From: Pacificispira spongiicola
Lineage (GTDB): Bacteria > Pseudomonadota > Alphaproteobacteria > UBA8366 > Aestuariispiraceae
DNA: 64,000 nt
Assembly: GCF_012926505.1 (NCBI RefSeq)
Contig: NZ_JABBNT010000002.1
Span: 186,001-250,000, forward strand
Reading direction: 5' to 3'
A program made the position numbers and the translations under genes. The notes under the pieces were generated by a model, which did not search any database, was not told the DNA's origin, and saw only the letters and a program-made list of their open reading frames with translations. Below, one piece after another: positions 37,895-47,537 of this stretch. The number at the start of each line of letters is the position of its first letter. Position 1 is the stretch's first letter.

Positions 37895-38455
37895 TCAGCC
37901 CGGTAATCCGGACAGCAAGGCCGCGGCAGCGGCCTTCGCGTCTTTTGCCGGATCCTTTTCGTGTCCCAGATGGGCGGTAACGATCGCCCCTTCCTTCAGT
38001 AGCAGCAGCATCCGCGCCAAGGCCGCCGGGTCATCGGCCCCAGCCTGCGCCGTAATTTTTTCCACCTGACCGAACAACAGCCGCTTGTGTTCCGCCGCCT
38101 GCGCATGGATCGGATGGGCCGGATCGGGATATTCCGACGCGGCCTTAATAAACATACAGGATCTGAATTCAGGTTCCGCGAACCACTCCCCCAACGCGTC
38201 GAACAGAGCCAACAGCTGCCCTTTCGGAGTCTCCGCCTCCTCCATACGGGAAAATAACCAAGTCCGGAACTGTTCGTCCCGCAGCTTCAGGACCGCAAGA
38301 ATCAGGTCTTCCTTGCTGCGGAAGTGTTTGAACATCGTCGTCTTCGAGATGCCTGTTTCCGCCGACAGCAGGTCCATACCCGCAGCGTGGAAGCCCTCAC
38401 GGTAAAAGATCGTCAGGGCGTTTTGCACCAGTTCATCACGCTTGCTCGGACGCAT
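37895..38455 (-). CDS. TetR-family transcriptional regulator
   Basis: The 186-residue product has an N-terminal TetR helix-turn-helix (RDELVQNALTIFYREGFHAAGMDLLSAETGISKTTMFKHFRSKEDLI, about residues 6-52) and a C-terminal ligand domain. The ATG at 38455 follows GGGAGG by four bases. It is divergent from a DUF1348 gene with a perfect palindrome in the gap, suggesting it represses that gene. The ligand is unknown. Confidence 0.92.
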   Translation of the reverse strand: MRPSKRDELVQNALTIFYREGFHAAGMDLLSAETGISKTTMFKHFRSKEDLILAVLKLRDEQFRTWLFSRMEEAETPKGQLLALFDALGEWFAEPEFRSCMFIKAASEYPDPAHPIHAQAAEHKRLLFGQVEKITAQAGADDPAALARMLLLLKEGAIVTAHLGHEKDPAKDAKAAAAALLSGLPG

Positions 38456-38591
38456 AAAACCTCCCGCTTTCACCACTTCCCAGATATTCCACGGCGATTA
38501 ACTTACAATTTAACCGATTGATTTATAAATATTTTATCGATCTCTCTGAATTCCCGAAACGCAATCTATCCAAAAATCGGACGAATGTCAG

Positions 38592-38620
38592 TTGACTTTA
38601 TTTACCGATCGGTACATTTA
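38592..38620 (+). promoter_or_regulatory. TetR operator (palindrome 38603-38614) overlapping a candidate promoter
   Basis: TACCGATCGGTA is a perfect 12-bp palindrome of the kind bound by TetR-family repressors. TTGACT at 38592-38597 is a good -35 hexamer with a weak -10 (CATTTA, 38615-38620), so the palindrome would sit in the spacer and block RNA polymerase for the DUF1348 gene. Confidence 0.7.
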
Positions 38621-38663
38621 CGAAAAGCAAACTGTACTGATCTGTTCACATAAGGAGCATACC

Positions 38664-39128
38664 ATGACCCGCCCGCCCGTTCCGCCATTCACCCAGGAAA
38701 CGGCTATTCTGAAAGTGCGCGCCGCCGAAGACGGCTGGAACCGTCGCGACCCGGAGAAAGTCGCCGAGGCCTATACACTCGATTCCGATTGGCGAAACCG
38801 CAGTGAATTTCTCATCGGGCGCGATGCGGTTCGTGATTTCCTGACCCGAAAATGGGCCGAAGAACGGGAATATCGCCTGATCAAGGAATTATGGGCCTTC
38901 ACCGACAATCGAATTGCCGTGCGCTATGCCTATGAAGCCATGCGTCCGGACGGCACGTGGTTTCGGGCCTATGGCAATGAGAACTGGGAATTCGCCCCGG
39001 ACGGCTTGATGGCCGTGCGTCGCGCGTCGATCAACGACCTGCCGATTTCCGAATCGGACCGCCTGTTCCATTGGCCGCTGGGGCCGCGCCCCACCGACCA
39101 TCCCGGCCTGTCCGAGCTGGGGCTTTAA
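38664..39128 (+). CDS. DUF1348 protein (NTF2-like fold)
   Basis: The start at 38664 has AAGGAG upstream. The 154-residue product is a DUF1348 member: [39 protein letters not shown], then [20 protein letters not shown] and [11 protein letters not shown] at the end. The family has an NTF2/SnoaL-like fold and no proven activity. It is often next to TetR genes, as here. The stop overlaps that of the oxidoreductase gene (TTAA). Confidence 0.9.
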   Translation: MTRPPVPPFTQETAILKVRAAEDGWNRRDPEKVAEAYTLDSDWRNRSEFLIGRDAVRDFLTRKWAEEREYRLIKELWAFTDNRIAVRYAYEAMRPDGTWFRAYGNENWEFAPDGLMAVRRASINDLPISESDRLFHWPLGPRPTDHPGLSELGL

Positions 39129-40258
39129 TGTCCCGAGTGCCCCAGTTTTTCGGATACATGCCGCGCAATCGCAAGGGACGCGGTCAAACCGGGGCTTTCG
39201 ATCCCGTACAGGCAGACGAGACCGGGAACGCCATGCGCATCCGGTCCGTCTATCCTGAAATCGTCACCGACGGCCCCTGCCGGGTTCAGTTTCGGTCGAA
39301 TGCCGGAATAGCCCGGCGACAATGCCGCCGGATCCATGTCGGGGTAATAGCGGCGGATCGCGTCCGCGAATCCGTCTCCCCGTCTCGGGTCGACCCGATA
39401 GACATCCGGGCTTTCCGGTCTATCGATCCATTCGGTATCCGGCCCGAACCGTGTGCGTCCCTGCATGTCGATGGTGACATGGACCCCAAGCCCCGCCTTC
39501 GCCGGAACGGGATAGATCAGGCGGCTGAACGGTGATTTTCCGGACAGCACGAAATAATTGCCCTTACAGAAATATTGATCGGGAATCGCGGTTGCGGGAA
39601 AGCCGTCCAGGGATCGGACGACGTCCTGACTGTACAATCCGGCGGCAATGATGACGGTTCGCGCCTTGACGGACAGGGCGGCCGCCCCGCCCGTGCGAAT
39701 TTCGGTGCCGTCTTCATGGACCTTTCCGCCCGCGACCGGCGTGTCGAAAGCCAGCATCGCCCCATGCGCCTCGGCGTCGCCCTGATAGGCCAGCATCAGG
39801 GAATGACTGTCCACGATCCCGGTCGATGGGGATATCAGCGCCTTGGTGCAAGCCAGGGCCGGTTCCAACTCCATGGCTTCCGCCCCGGAAATCGGCTTCA
39901 GCGCATCCTCGCCCGTCACGCCGTTGCGTTCCGCTTTCGCCAAGATGCCGTCCAGAACCACGTCTTCCGCAGCTGTCGTCGCGACAATCAGTTTCCCGCA
40001 TTGACGATGCGGTACCCCCCGGTCCCGGCAATAGTCGTAAAGCCTGCGCCGCCCCTCGACACAAAGACGCGCCTTCAGGCTGCCTTCGGGGTAATAGATA
40101 CCGGCGTGAATGACCTCGCTATTGCGCGAACTCGTCCCCGTGCCGATCGCCGATTCCGACTCGACCACAATGACCTCGCGGCCTTGCTCCGCCATTTGCT
40201 TTGCACAGGCTAGGCCGACGACTCCGGCCCCGATAATCAGGCAGTCCACATGATCCAT
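39125..40258 (-). CDS. L-2-hydroxyglutarate oxidase-like FAD enzyme
   Basis: The 377-residue product has a [10 protein letters not shown] dinucleotide fold (about 10-19) and the family pattern [21 protein letters not shown], followed by a late [14 protein letters not shown] motif. These match L-2-hydroxyglutarate dehydrogenase/oxidase (LhgO/L2HGDH-like) proteins, which oxidise L-2-hydroxyglutarate to 2-oxoglutarate. Related glycerol-3-phosphate-like oxidases cannot be excluded. It is a single gene converging on DUF1348. Confidence 0.83.
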   Translation of the reverse strand: MDHVDCLIIGAGVVGLACAKQMAEQGREVIVVESESAIGTGTSSRNSEVIHAGIYYPEGSLKARLCVEGRRRLYDYCRDRGVPHRQCGKLIVATTAAEDVVLDGILAKAERNGVTGEDALKPISGAEAMELEPALACTKALISPSTGIVDSHSLMLAYQGDAEAHGAMLAFDTPVAGGKVHEDGTEIRTGGAAALSVKARTVIIAAGLYSQDVVRSLDGFPATAIPDQYFCKGNYFVLSGKSPFSRLIYPVPAKAGLGVHVTIDMQGRTRFGPDTEWIDRPESPDVYRVDPRRGDGFADAIRRYYPDMDPAALSPGYSGIRPKLNPAGAVGDDFRIDGPDAHGVPGLVCLYGIESPGLTASLAIARHVSEKLGHSGH

Positions 40259-40352
40259 AATTCGACAACTCTTTCGGCTTAACGGGGGAATTGCATTTCC
40301 GCCGCCGTTACTTAGGCTGCATCTCCTCTGGTACTAAAAAATGGATTCGAGC

Positions 40353-41552
40353 ATGAGCTCCAACAAAAGCACACGGGATGACACAATTGCGGTTCACGCG
40401 GGCCGTCGCCCCCTGGACAATTTCGGCGTCGTCAATCCGCCGGTCTTTCGCGCCTCGACGATCCTGCACCCCACACTGGATTCCTGGGAAAACCGCCACA
40501 AGGAAAACGTCCACAAATACGGCAAGCATTTTGTCCGCTATGGGCTGCACGGCACGCCAACGCAATTTTCCCTGCGCGATGCGTTAAGCGAAATCGAACA
40601 GGCGGAGGATACGGCCCTGGTGCCCAGCGGCATGGCCGCCTGCGCCATCCCCTTCCTGGCCTATGCATCACCGGGCGCGCATTTCCTGATCACCGACAAT
40701 GTCTATGAACCCGTGCGCCGACTGGCCGAAGGCTACCTGAAGCAACTGGGCTGCGTAATCGAATATTTCGACCCGCGGATCGGTGGCGGCATCGCCAACC
40801 ATATCCGCCCGGAAACGAAGATGATCTGGCTGGAAAGCCCGGGCTCGCTGACCATGGAACTGACGGACGTTCCCGCCGTTGTCGCCGCCGCGAAAAAGGC
40901 CGGAGTCGTGACCGGGATCGATAATACCTGGAGCGCCGGGTATTTCTTCAAGCCGTTGGCCATCGGCGTCGATATTTCGGTCCATGCCTTGACGAAGTAT
41001 CAGGGCGGGCATTCCGACGTCATGCTGGGCAGCGTGTCCTGTGCTACCCCCGAAACCTTTGAAAAGGTGCAGATGGCGATTGCGGCGACCGGCATGGGCG
41101 CCAGCCCGGACGATACCTATTTCGTCCAACGCGGATTGCGCAGCATGCCGACGCGCCTGAAACACCATCACGAGGCGGGGCTGAAAGTCGCAAAATGGCT
41201 GGAACAGCGACCGGAAGTCCGGATGGTCATGCATCCGGGGCTGGAAAGCCATCCGGACCATGCCCTGTGGAAACGTGACTTCTCCGGGGCCTGCGGCCTG
41301 TTTTCCATCCTGATCGACCCGCCCAGCCGGGCCGCGTTGGAATCCATGATGGAAAACTACAATTATTTCGGCATCGGCGCGTCCTGGGGCGGATTCGAAA
41401 GCCTGATCGTCACCAGCTTCCCCGGTCGCCTGCGCACGGCCGTGCCTTGGACAGATTCCGGGACCGTCCTGCGCCTGCATATCGGCCTGGAAGATCCAGA
41501 CGATCTGATCGCCGATCTGGAAGCCGGTTTCGACCGATTGGCCAAGGCCTGA
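40353..41552 (+). CDS. metC: Cystathionine beta-lyase
   Basis: The 399-residue product is a Cys/Met-metabolism PLP enzyme: Lys in ALTKYQGGHSDVMLGS binds PLP (about residue 215), with R-F-P-tail ...GGFESLIVTSFPGR that fits beta-lyase over gamma-synthase. It cleaves cystathionine to homocysteine, ammonia and pyruvate. ATG 40341 (adding four residues) is equally possible because neither has a clear Shine-Dalgarno. A strong terminator follows. Confidence 0.88.
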   Translation: MSSNKSTRDDTIAVHAGRRPLDNFGVVNPPVFRASTILHPTLDSWENRHKENVHKYGKHFVRYGLHGTPTQFSLRDALSEIEQAEDTALVPSGMAACAIPFLAYASPGAHFLITDNVYEPVRRLAEGYLKQLGCVIEYFDPRIGGGIANHIRPETKMIWLESPGSLTMELTDVPAVVAAAKKAGVVTGIDNTWSAGYFFKPLAIGVDISVHALTKYQGGHSDVMLGSVSCATPETFEKVQMAIAATGMGASPDDTYFVQRGLRSMPTRLKHHHEAGLKVAKWLEQRPEVRMVMHPGLESHPDHALWKRDFSGACGLFSILIDPPSRAALESMMENYNYFGIGASWGGFESLIVTSFPGRLRTAVPWTDSGTVLRLHIGLEDPDDLIADLEAGFDRLAKA

Positions 41553-41562
41553 CCTTTTAGAC

Positions 41563-41587
41563 ACGGGGACCTCACGGTCCCCGTTTT
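41563..41587. terminator. Terminator between metC and the LysM/M23 gene
   Basis: ACGGGGACC and GGTCCCCGT form a perfect 9-bp stem with loop TCAC, followed by TTTTC on the plus strand. It lies in the short gap between convergent genes, so it ends metC and may also act on the minus strand. Confidence 0.88.
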
Positions 41588-41588
41588 C

Positions 41589-42701
41589 TCAGCTGGTCAG
41601 CAGAAATCGACGCGGGTCCAGGGCTTCCCGGCCTTTGCGAATTTGGAAATGCACTTGCGGGCTATCGACCGTGCCGGTCGAACCGACCTTTGCAATGGCC
41701 TGCCCCCGCGTGATGACCTGCCCGCGCGTCACCAGCAGTGTGTCGGCATGGGCATAGGCGGTGACATAACCGTCGGCATGTTTCACCAACACGATATTAC
41801 CGAAACCTTGCAGCCCATCCCCGGCATAGGCGACGACCCCGTTTTCGGATGCTCGGATCGCGCTGCCGCGCGGCGCGGCGATATTGATGCCGTCATTGTG
41901 CAGCCCCTTCCCCTTCGGTCCGTAATTGGACACAACCTTGCCCCGGACGGGCCACAGGAACCCATCCCCGGTCAAGGCAGGCGGTTGCGGGATCGGCCCG
42001 ACCAAACGCGGCGGCGGCGCGGGCTTCCCATACGGATGCGGCAAGCCCGCAGTATCGTAACTGGGCAGGTCCGGCACTTTGGCCGGGGGTTGCGTCACCG
42101 GTTCGGGCGCCGGCTGCGGCGCGGGCGTCGCGGGTGACGGAACCTGCGCCGCCATCCCTGGGCTGGACGGTTTAGCTTCCGGCCTTGGGGCACCGGTGGT
42201 CGCGGGCGGCGCGGATGGGCTGACCGACACGACGGTCCGTTGGGTCTGCGTCGATGCCGGGATCGCCAGTTTCTGACCGACCTTGATGGTGAAGGGCGAT
42301 TGGATGCCGTTCACGCGCACCAATTCGTTCATGGCGACATTGTATTGGCGCGAAATGCCGTAAACCGTTTCCCCGGCACGAACGGTATGGACCCTCGCTT
42401 TCGGCAGGCGCAGCACCTGACCGACCTGAAGCTCATAGGGCGGGTCCAAACTGTTTTCCACGATCAGGGAACGCAGCGGCACACCATAACGCCGGGAAAT
42501 CGAATACAGCGTTTCGCCCCGCTGCACCCGGTGCTGATCCCCGGAAATCACGGTATCGGAAAAGCCGCCCGTCGTACGCCCGCTGCCCTGCCCGCCGCTG
42601 GGGACCGACGACCCGTCGAAGATGCGAATCTGCGGTCCCGAACTTCCCCCGCATCCGACGAGAAGCAATAGCAAGGCGCCGCTGGCGATTCTGCGGATCA
42701 C
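41589..42701 (-). CDS. Lipoprotein with two LysM domains and an M23 peptidase domain (NlpD/murein hydrolase activator type)
   Basis: The start is a GTG at 42701 with GGAGG seven bases upstream; it overlaps the pcm stop (GTGA) and gives a 370-residue product. It has a lipoprotein signal (VIRRIASGALLLLLVGCGG), two LysM repeats (HRVQRGETLYSISRRYGV, HTVRAGETVYGISRQYNV), a Pro/Ala-rich linker and a C-terminal M23 domain (about 255-370). The M23 region shows GLHNDGINIAAPRGSAI and QVHFQIRKG; the HxxxD zinc motif is replaced by H-N-D-G, as in LytM-type activators lacking full catalytic ligands. It probably activates amidases in cell separation. Confidence 0.88.
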   Translation of the reverse strand: MIRRIASGALLLLLVGCGGSSGPQIRIFDGSSVPSGGQGSGRTTGGFSDTVISGDQHRVQRGETLYSISRRYGVPLRSLIVENSLDPPYELQVGQVLRLPKARVHTVRAGETVYGISRQYNVAMNELVRVNGIQSPFTIKVGQKLAIPASTQTQRTVVSVSPSAPPATTGAPRPEAKPSSPGMAAQVPSPATPAPQPAPEPVTQPPAKVPDLPSYDTAGLPHPYGKPAPPPRLVGPIPQPPALTGDGFLWPVRGKVVSNYGPKGKGLHNDGINIAAPRGSAIRASENGVVAYAGDGLQGFGNIVLVKHADGYVTAYAHADTLLVTRGQVITRGQAIAKVGSTGTVDSPQVHFQIRKGREALDPRRFLLTS

Positions 42702-43348
42702 GATTCCGCCTCCACGCCCGGCAATAGCGGCACGAAGCGCACGCCGCCCAGTTCCACCCAGTCCATCCCGGCGTCGGTGCGCGTCCCGCGCAGCAACCTT
42801 TGCGGATGATGGGCATCCCCGACCGGCGCGACGATAATGCCGTCCGGTGCCAGTTGATCGATCAGGGCCTGTGGCACTTCCATCGCCGCCGCCGTGACGA
42901 TGATGCGGTCGAAGGGCGCCTGTTCCGGCCAGCCCGCCATCCCGTCGCCGTACCGGGTGACGATATTGTGCAGGTCGAAATGCTTGAACAGGGATTCGGA
43001 TTCGCGCAGCAGCGGCTTGTGGCGTTCGATCGTATAGACCCGCCGCGACAGACGGCTCAAAATCGCGGCCTGATACCCGGACCCCGTGCCGATCTCCAGC
43101 ACCTTGCATCGTTTGTTGAGCGCCAGGGCCTCGGTCATCATCGCGACGACAAGGGGCTGCGATATCGTCTGCCCGCGACCGATCGGCAGCGCGGAATCGT
43201 CATAGGCATGGCGCAGGAAGGTATCCGGCACGAAATATTCGCGCGGGATCTGTTCCAGGGCGGTTAACACCGCCTGGTCGCTGATCCCGTTACGGCGCAG
43301 CGTCAGAATCAGCCGCGCCCGTTCGGACTGCAGATCCATCGCAATCAC
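42698..43348 (-). CDS. pcm: Protein-L-isoaspartate O-methyltransferase
   Basis: The 216-residue product has the SAM-binding motif VLEIGTGSGYQAAILSRL and the pcm signatures REYFVPD...AYDDSALPIGRGQTISQPLVVAMMTEAL and the C-terminal GTRTDAGMDWVELGGVRFVPL. It repairs isoaspartyl residues in aged proteins. surE-pcm is a conserved pair. The stop overlaps the next gene. Confidence 0.95.
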   Translation of the reverse strand: MIAMDLQSERARLILTLRRNGISDQAVLTALEQIPREYFVPDTFLRHAYDDSALPIGRGQTISQPLVVAMMTEALALNKRCKVLEIGTGSGYQAAILSRLSRRVYTIERHKPLLRESESLFKHFDLHNIVTRYGDGMAGWPEQAPFDRIIVTAAAMEVPQALIDQLAPDGIIVAPVGDAHHPQRLLRGTRTDAGMDWVELGGVRFVPLLPGVEAES

Positions 43349-43381
43349 GGTCTCGTCCAGATATCATGGCCAGTGCTAGGT

Positions 43382-44161
43382 TTAGAGCGCTTCGGCAGCC
43401 TCGCGCAAGAGCGCGTGGTTGGTTCTGTCGCAGGTGATTGGGGTAATACCGATCCGCCCCGCGGCCACGGCGCCCAAATCCGTGCCGTCCAGACCGCCCG
43501 TCCCCTCGCCGCCATGATGCAGGCGATAGCGTCCGGGCACGCCTGCGACCTCGCTGTAATAGAACGTATCGCCGACATCGCTCTGACGACAGATCATCGG
43601 GTCTTCCGAGGTAGTGGAAATCGGGAAATTCACCCCGTAAATCGTCGCGGTCGGAAAGCCGAAGCTGCAAATACGCCGCACCACGCCCGGCAAAAGTCGC
43701 GCAACCTCTTCCCAGGTTTCTTCCGTCACCGCCTGTTTCGGCGGATGATCGGCGCTGAGCGCGATGGCCGGGATGCCGTTCACCGCCGCCGACAAGGCCG
43801 CCCCCACGGTCCCGGAATAGATCAGGTCGCTGCCGATATTGATGCCGTGATTGACCCCGGACAGGACGAGGTCCGGCGGGGTTTCAGTCATCAGCAGGCG
43901 CAGCGCCGCCTGGACGCTGTCTGCCGGGCGGCCTGTGACGGCAAAGCGGCGCTCGCCACGGTTCAGGATATCCACTTCCCGACGAAGGGAGACCATGGCG
44001 GAGGCCCCGCTGTGCCCTTCCGACGGGGCGCAAACCCACAATTCCCCGACATGCGGACGGATAGACTCCTCCAACACGCCAAGGCCATGGGCGTCGATCC
44101 CGTCATCGTTGACGATCAGAACCCGCGCCGTCGACAAATCTATCGGCGTCCGGACACTCAT
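43382..44161 (-). CDS. surE: 5'/3'-nucleotidase SurE
   Basis: The 259-residue product begins with ATG overlapping the serS stop (ATGA). It has the SurE metal motif ILIVNDDGIDAHGL-type (VLIVNDDGIDAHG, about residues 14-26), the Ser/Asn ligands of SGVNHGINIGSDLIYSGTVGAA, and YYSEVAG-containing C-terminal part. SurE removes phosphate from nucleoside monophosphates. It is in the conserved serS-surE-pcm run. Confidence 0.95.
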   Translation of the reverse strand: MSVRTPIDLSTARVLIVNDDGIDAHGLGVLEESIRPHVGELWVCAPSEGHSGASAMVSLRREVDILNRGERRFAVTGRPADSVQAALRLLMTETPPDLVLSGVNHGINIGSDLIYSGTVGAALSAAVNGIPAIALSADHPPKQAVTEETWEEVARLLPGVVRRICSFGFPTATIYGVNFPISTTSEDPMICRQSDVGDTFYYSEVAGVPGRYRLHHGGEGTGGLDGTDLGAVAAGRIGITPITCDRTNHALLREAAEAL

Positions 44162-45438
44162 CAGCCCGCAGCCCCGATGACCTCGATCCCACCCATATAA
44201 CCGCGCAGGGCTTCCGGAACCGTGATCGTCCCATCGGCATTCTGATAATTTTCCAAAACCGCGATCAGCGTGCGGCCGACGGCCAGTCCCGACCCGTTCA
44301 GGGTATGGACAAACCGCGTGCCCTTCTCGCCCGCGCTGCGGAAGCGCGCCTTCATGCGACGCGCCTGAAAATCCCCGCAATTGGAACAGCTTGAGATTTC
44401 GCGATAGCGATCCTGGCCGGGCAGCCAGACTTCGATATCGTAGGTCTTGCGCGCGCCGAAGCCCATATCGCCGGTGCACAGCACGACCGTGCGATACGGC
44501 AGGCCCAAGGCCTGCAAAATACCTTCGGCGCAGGCCGTCATCCGTTCGTGTTCTTCTTCCGACTTATCGGGATGCACGATGGACACCATTTCGACCTTGG
44601 AGAACTGGTGCTGGCGGATCATGCCGCGCGTGTCCTTGCCCGCCGCGCCCGCTTCCGACCGGAAGCACGGCGTCCATGCGGTGTAACGCATCGGCAAGTC
44701 GGTTTCGTCCCAGATCTTTTCCGCCGCCGTATTCGTCAGCGGTACTTCCGCCGTCGGGATCAGCCAGAATCCGTTATCCGTATGGAACAGGTCTTCCGAG
44801 AATTTCGGAAGCTGCCCCGTGCCGAACACGGCATTGTCGCGCACCAGGAAGGGCGGGATCGCCTCCGTATAGCCGTTCATGCCGGTATGGGTGTCCAGCA
44901 TGAAATTGGCGAGCGCCCGTTCCAGACGCGCCAAGGCCCCTTTCAGGATGACGAAGCGGGCGCCGGACATGGTCGCCGCCGTTTCGAAATCCATGAGACC
45001 GAGCGCCTCGCCCAGTTCGAAATGTTCTTTCGCATCGAACGAGAACGGCTTCGGATTGCCGACTTTGCGGATTTCGACATTGTCGTCCTCATCCGCGCCA
45101 AAAGGCACATCCTCGAACGGCAGGTTCGGCAGGGAACACAAAAGCCCGTCCAGCTTTTCCGCATGCTCGCGCTCTTCCGTTTCCGCTTGGGCGAGACCGT
45201 CTTTCAGGGCCTGAACCTCGGCGATCAGGTCGTCGGCGTCTTCGCCCTTCGCCTTCCGCTGGCCCACTTCCTTGGACACCGTGTTGCGACGGCTCTGCAT
45301 GTCCTGCATGCGGGTTTGGGCGGACCGGCGCGACTCGTCCAGCGACAGGATCACGGATGCCTGCGGTTCCAGGCCGCGCATCTTCATCGCGGCATCGAAC
45401 GCGTCCGGGTTTTCGCGGATGAACTTAAGGTCGTGCAT
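44161..45438 (-). CDS. serS: Seryl-tRNA synthetase
   Basis: The 425-residue product has the N-terminal coiled-coil arm (about residues 30-105) and class II motifs 2 ([23 protein letters not shown]) and 3 ([18 protein letters not shown]). GAGGTG precedes the ATG by five bases. It charges tRNA-Ser. It is followed by overlapping surE. Confidence 0.97.
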   Translation of the reverse strand: MHDLKFIRENPDAFDAAMKMRGLEPQASVILSLDESRRSAQTRMQDMQSRRNTVSKEVGQRKAKGEDADDLIAEVQALKDGLAQAETEEREHAEKLDGLLCSLPNLPFEDVPFGADEDDNVEIRKVGNPKPFSFDAKEHFELGEALGLMDFETAATMSGARFVILKGALARLERALANFMLDTHTGMNGYTEAIPPFLVRDNAVFGTGQLPKFSEDLFHTDNGFWLIPTAEVPLTNTAAEKIWDETDLPMRYTAWTPCFRSEAGAAGKDTRGMIRQHQFSKVEMVSIVHPDKSEEEHERMTACAEGILQALGLPYRTVVLCTGDMGFGARKTYDIEVWLPGQDRYREISSCSNCGDFQARRMKARFRSAGEKGTRFVHTLNGSGLAVGRTLIAVLENYQNADGTITVPEALRGYMGGIEVIGAAG

Positions 45439-45487
45439 GTCACACCTCGTCTAAACTCTGAAATTTCAACGCAAAGGAAGTATTGGA

Positions 45488-46396
45488 TTACGGGCCGTAT
45501 TCAGACGTGTCGCCGTCGGACTTGGACTTCTTGGATGAGCCCTCTTCCTGCTTTTCGGCGGACTCTTCGTCCTCGTCGTCATCCTCTTCCTCGTCATCGT
45601 CCCCGATGCCGAGTTCCTTGTCCCGACGGCGCTTGCTCGCCTCGATCAGGGTCGCGCACCAGATGGAGATTTCGTAGAGCAGGATAATCGGCACCGCGAG
45701 CCCGATCTGGCTGAGCGGGTCCGGCGGCGTCAGGATTGCGGCGGCAACGAAGGCGATCAGGATCGCGTAGCGCCGCTTTTCCTTCAGGCTCTTCGAACTG
45801 GTGATGCCGACCTTGACCAACAGCGTCAGCAGAACCGGCAGTTCGAAACACAGGCCGAAGGCGAAAATCAGCGTCATGGCGAAAGACAGATATTCGCTGA
45901 CCTTCGCTTCCATTTCGACGCGCACGCCGTCCATGGCCGACTGTTCGAAGCCCAGGAAGAAGTTCAGCGCCACCGGCATGACGAGGTAATAAACGAAAGC
46001 CGATCCCAGGATGAACAGGAACGGCGTAGCCAACAGGAACGGCAGGAAAGCCTGACGTTCATGGCGGTACAGGCCGGGGGCGATAAAGGCCCACATCTGG
46101 CTGGCGATCAGCGGGAAGGTGAAGCAGAAGGACGCGAAGAACGCGACCTTCATCTGCGTGAAGAACCATTCCTGCGGCGCCGTGAAGATCATGCGTCGGC
46201 CGGCTAGGTCCTCCCCCCACGCCTGGACCAGCGGCCCCGCCAGGAAGGTGTAAATCTGCTCCGCGAAAGCGAAGGCGATGAAGAAACCGATCACCAAGGC
46301 GCCGACGGAGATCAAGAGCCGCTTACGCAGTTCTTTCAGATGATCCATCAATGGGGCCTTCGAGGCCTCCATTTCATCATCGTCTAACGCGCTCAT
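45488..46396 (-). CDS. tatC: Twin-arginine translocase subunit TatC, with extended acidic C-terminus
   Basis: The 302-residue product has six membrane helices and the TatC motifs LKELRKRL (about 20-27), FIAPGLYRHER and FGLCFELPVLL. E. coli TatC has 258 residues; here an extra cytoplasmic tail of about 40 residues contains a run of Asp/Glu (about 266-285). The start overlaps the tatB stop (ATGA). TatC recognises twin-arginine signal peptides together with TatB. Confidence 0.96.
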   Translation of the reverse strand: MSALDDDEMEASKAPLMDHLKELRKRLLISVGALVIGFFIAFAFAEQIYTFLAGPLVQAWGEDLAGRRMIFTAPQEWFFTQMKVAFFASFCFTFPLIASQMWAFIAPGLYRHERQAFLPFLLATPFLFILGSAFVYYLVMPVALNFFLGFEQSAMDGVRVEMEAKVSEYLSFAMTLIFAFGLCFELPVLLTLLVKVGITSSKSLKEKRRYAILIAFVAAAILTPPDPLSQIGLAVPIILLYEISIWCATLIEASKRRRDKELGIGDDDEEEDDDEDEESAEKQEEGSSKKSKSDGDTSEYGP

Positions 46397-47094
46397 GCGT
46401 CATTGTCCTTGGGCTCTGATTTGATCTGGGGCGCCGGGGTCGTCGCGCTGGGCGACGGAGAGGGCTTTGCTTCAGCGGTTTTCACAGTAGCTTTTTTCAC
46501 GGCGGCTTTTTTGGCGGCAGTTTTTTTGGCAGTGGCCTTCGTGGTCGCCGTTTTCTTGGCGGCAGTCTTCGTCGCTACTTTCTTAGCGGCCGCTTTCTTG
46601 GTGGCGGTCTTCGTCGCCGCTTTCTTAACCGCAGCCTTCGATACGGTTTTCTCGGCAGCCGCCTTTTCGGCTCCAGCCCCGCCGGTCGGCGCGGGCTTTT
46701 CGTCCGCCTTCGTGTCCGCAGGCTTCGCCGTGTCGGATTTCGCGGGATAGGACGCGGTCGGATTCATCGCCGACGGCGCGTTCGCGATCTTCCGCGCGGA
46801 ATCGACCTCATCCTTCATTTCCTTGACGGATTTGTCGATTTCCCCGGTCGGATCGATATCCTTCACCCAATCGGAAGAACCGTTCTTGACCTTGTTGAAT
46901 TCCTTTTTGACGTCCTCAAGGTCCGCCTCACGCGCCATTTCGTCCATGGCGCTGTGGAATTCGTTCGCCATCGATCGCGCCTTGCGCATCACCCCGGTAA
47001 TCGTTCGGAACACACGCGGCAATTCCTTCGGACCGACGACAAGGACGGTCACGACGGCAATCACCATAAATTCCTGCCAACCGAAGTCGAGCAT
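46393..47094 (-). CDS. tatB: Twin-arginine translocase subunit TatB, with long Lys/Ala-rich tail
   Basis: The 233-residue product has the N-terminal helix and amphipathic helix of TatB (MLDFGWQEFMVIAVVTVLVVGPKELPRVFR). Residues about 141-210 are almost only Ala, Lys and Thr with repeated A-K-K units, resembling a histone H1-like tail. Most TatB proteins are shorter and not so basic. The tail faces the cytoplasm by the usual topology. The gene is coupled to tatC. Confidence 0.95.
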   Translation of the reverse strand: MLDFGWQEFMVIAVVTVLVVGPKELPRVFRTITGVMRKARSMANEFHSAMDEMAREADLEDVKKEFNKVKNGSSDWVKDIDPTGEIDKSVKEMKDEVDSARKIANAPSAMNPTASYPAKSDTAKPADTKADEKPAPTGGAGAEKAAAEKTVSKAAVKKAATKTATKKAAAKKVATKTAAKKTATTKATAKKTAAKKAAVKKATVKTAEAKPSPSPSATTPAPQIKSEPKDNDA

Positions 47095-47189
47095 GGCTCA
47101 CCGCAAGTCTGAAGTCATAAACACACCCGCCCCAACACACCCGCCCCGTCGCGCGGGTTACACCACGCGCCGGGAACGGGCCAGATCCG

Positions 47190-47429
47190 TCAGCTCTTGG
47201 CTGCCGTGTCCTTTTTGGAGTCGGCCTCGTCCGACGCGGAATCGTCGGCGATGCGCTTGGCATCGGCGTCCGCCGCCGGGGCGTCCGCCTCTTCCTTCAT
47301 GTTCTTCTTGAAGGATTTCAGACCCTTGCCGAAGTCGCCCATGATGCTGGAAATCTTGCCCTTACCACCGAACAGCAGAACGACAATCACCAGCACAATC
47401 AACCAATGCCACCAAGAAAAGGCACCCAT
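47190..47429 (-). CDS. tatA: Twin-arginine translocase subunit TatA
   Basis: The start at 47429 gives a 79-residue product with a membrane helix ([20 protein letters not shown]) and the amphipathic helix [19 protein letters not shown], then an acidic tail. TatA forms the translocation pore. The gap to tatB is 95 bp. Confidence 0.95.
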   Translation of the reverse strand: MGAFSWWHWLIVLVIVVLLFGGKGKISSIMGDFGKGLKSFKKNMKEEADAPAADADAKRIADDSASDEADSKKDTAAKS

Positions 47430-47537
47430 GAAACTATCCCCTGTAGCCTGCCGATTTGCGATGAGCGTTACCTTCCCACCCCATCCGGCCGTTTGTCTTC
47501 CCGGACCGCACACGCGGCCCGAAATATCCATGTTTCG

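Noticed and set aside
40259-40352. SAM riboswitch ahead of metC
   Set aside because: The gap is under 100 bases and shows no SAM-I or SAM-II core by eye.
46480-46680. Tandem DNA repeat or CRISPR-like array
   Set aside because: The repetition is the codons of the Lys/Ala-rich TatB tail; units are irregular and there are no spacers.
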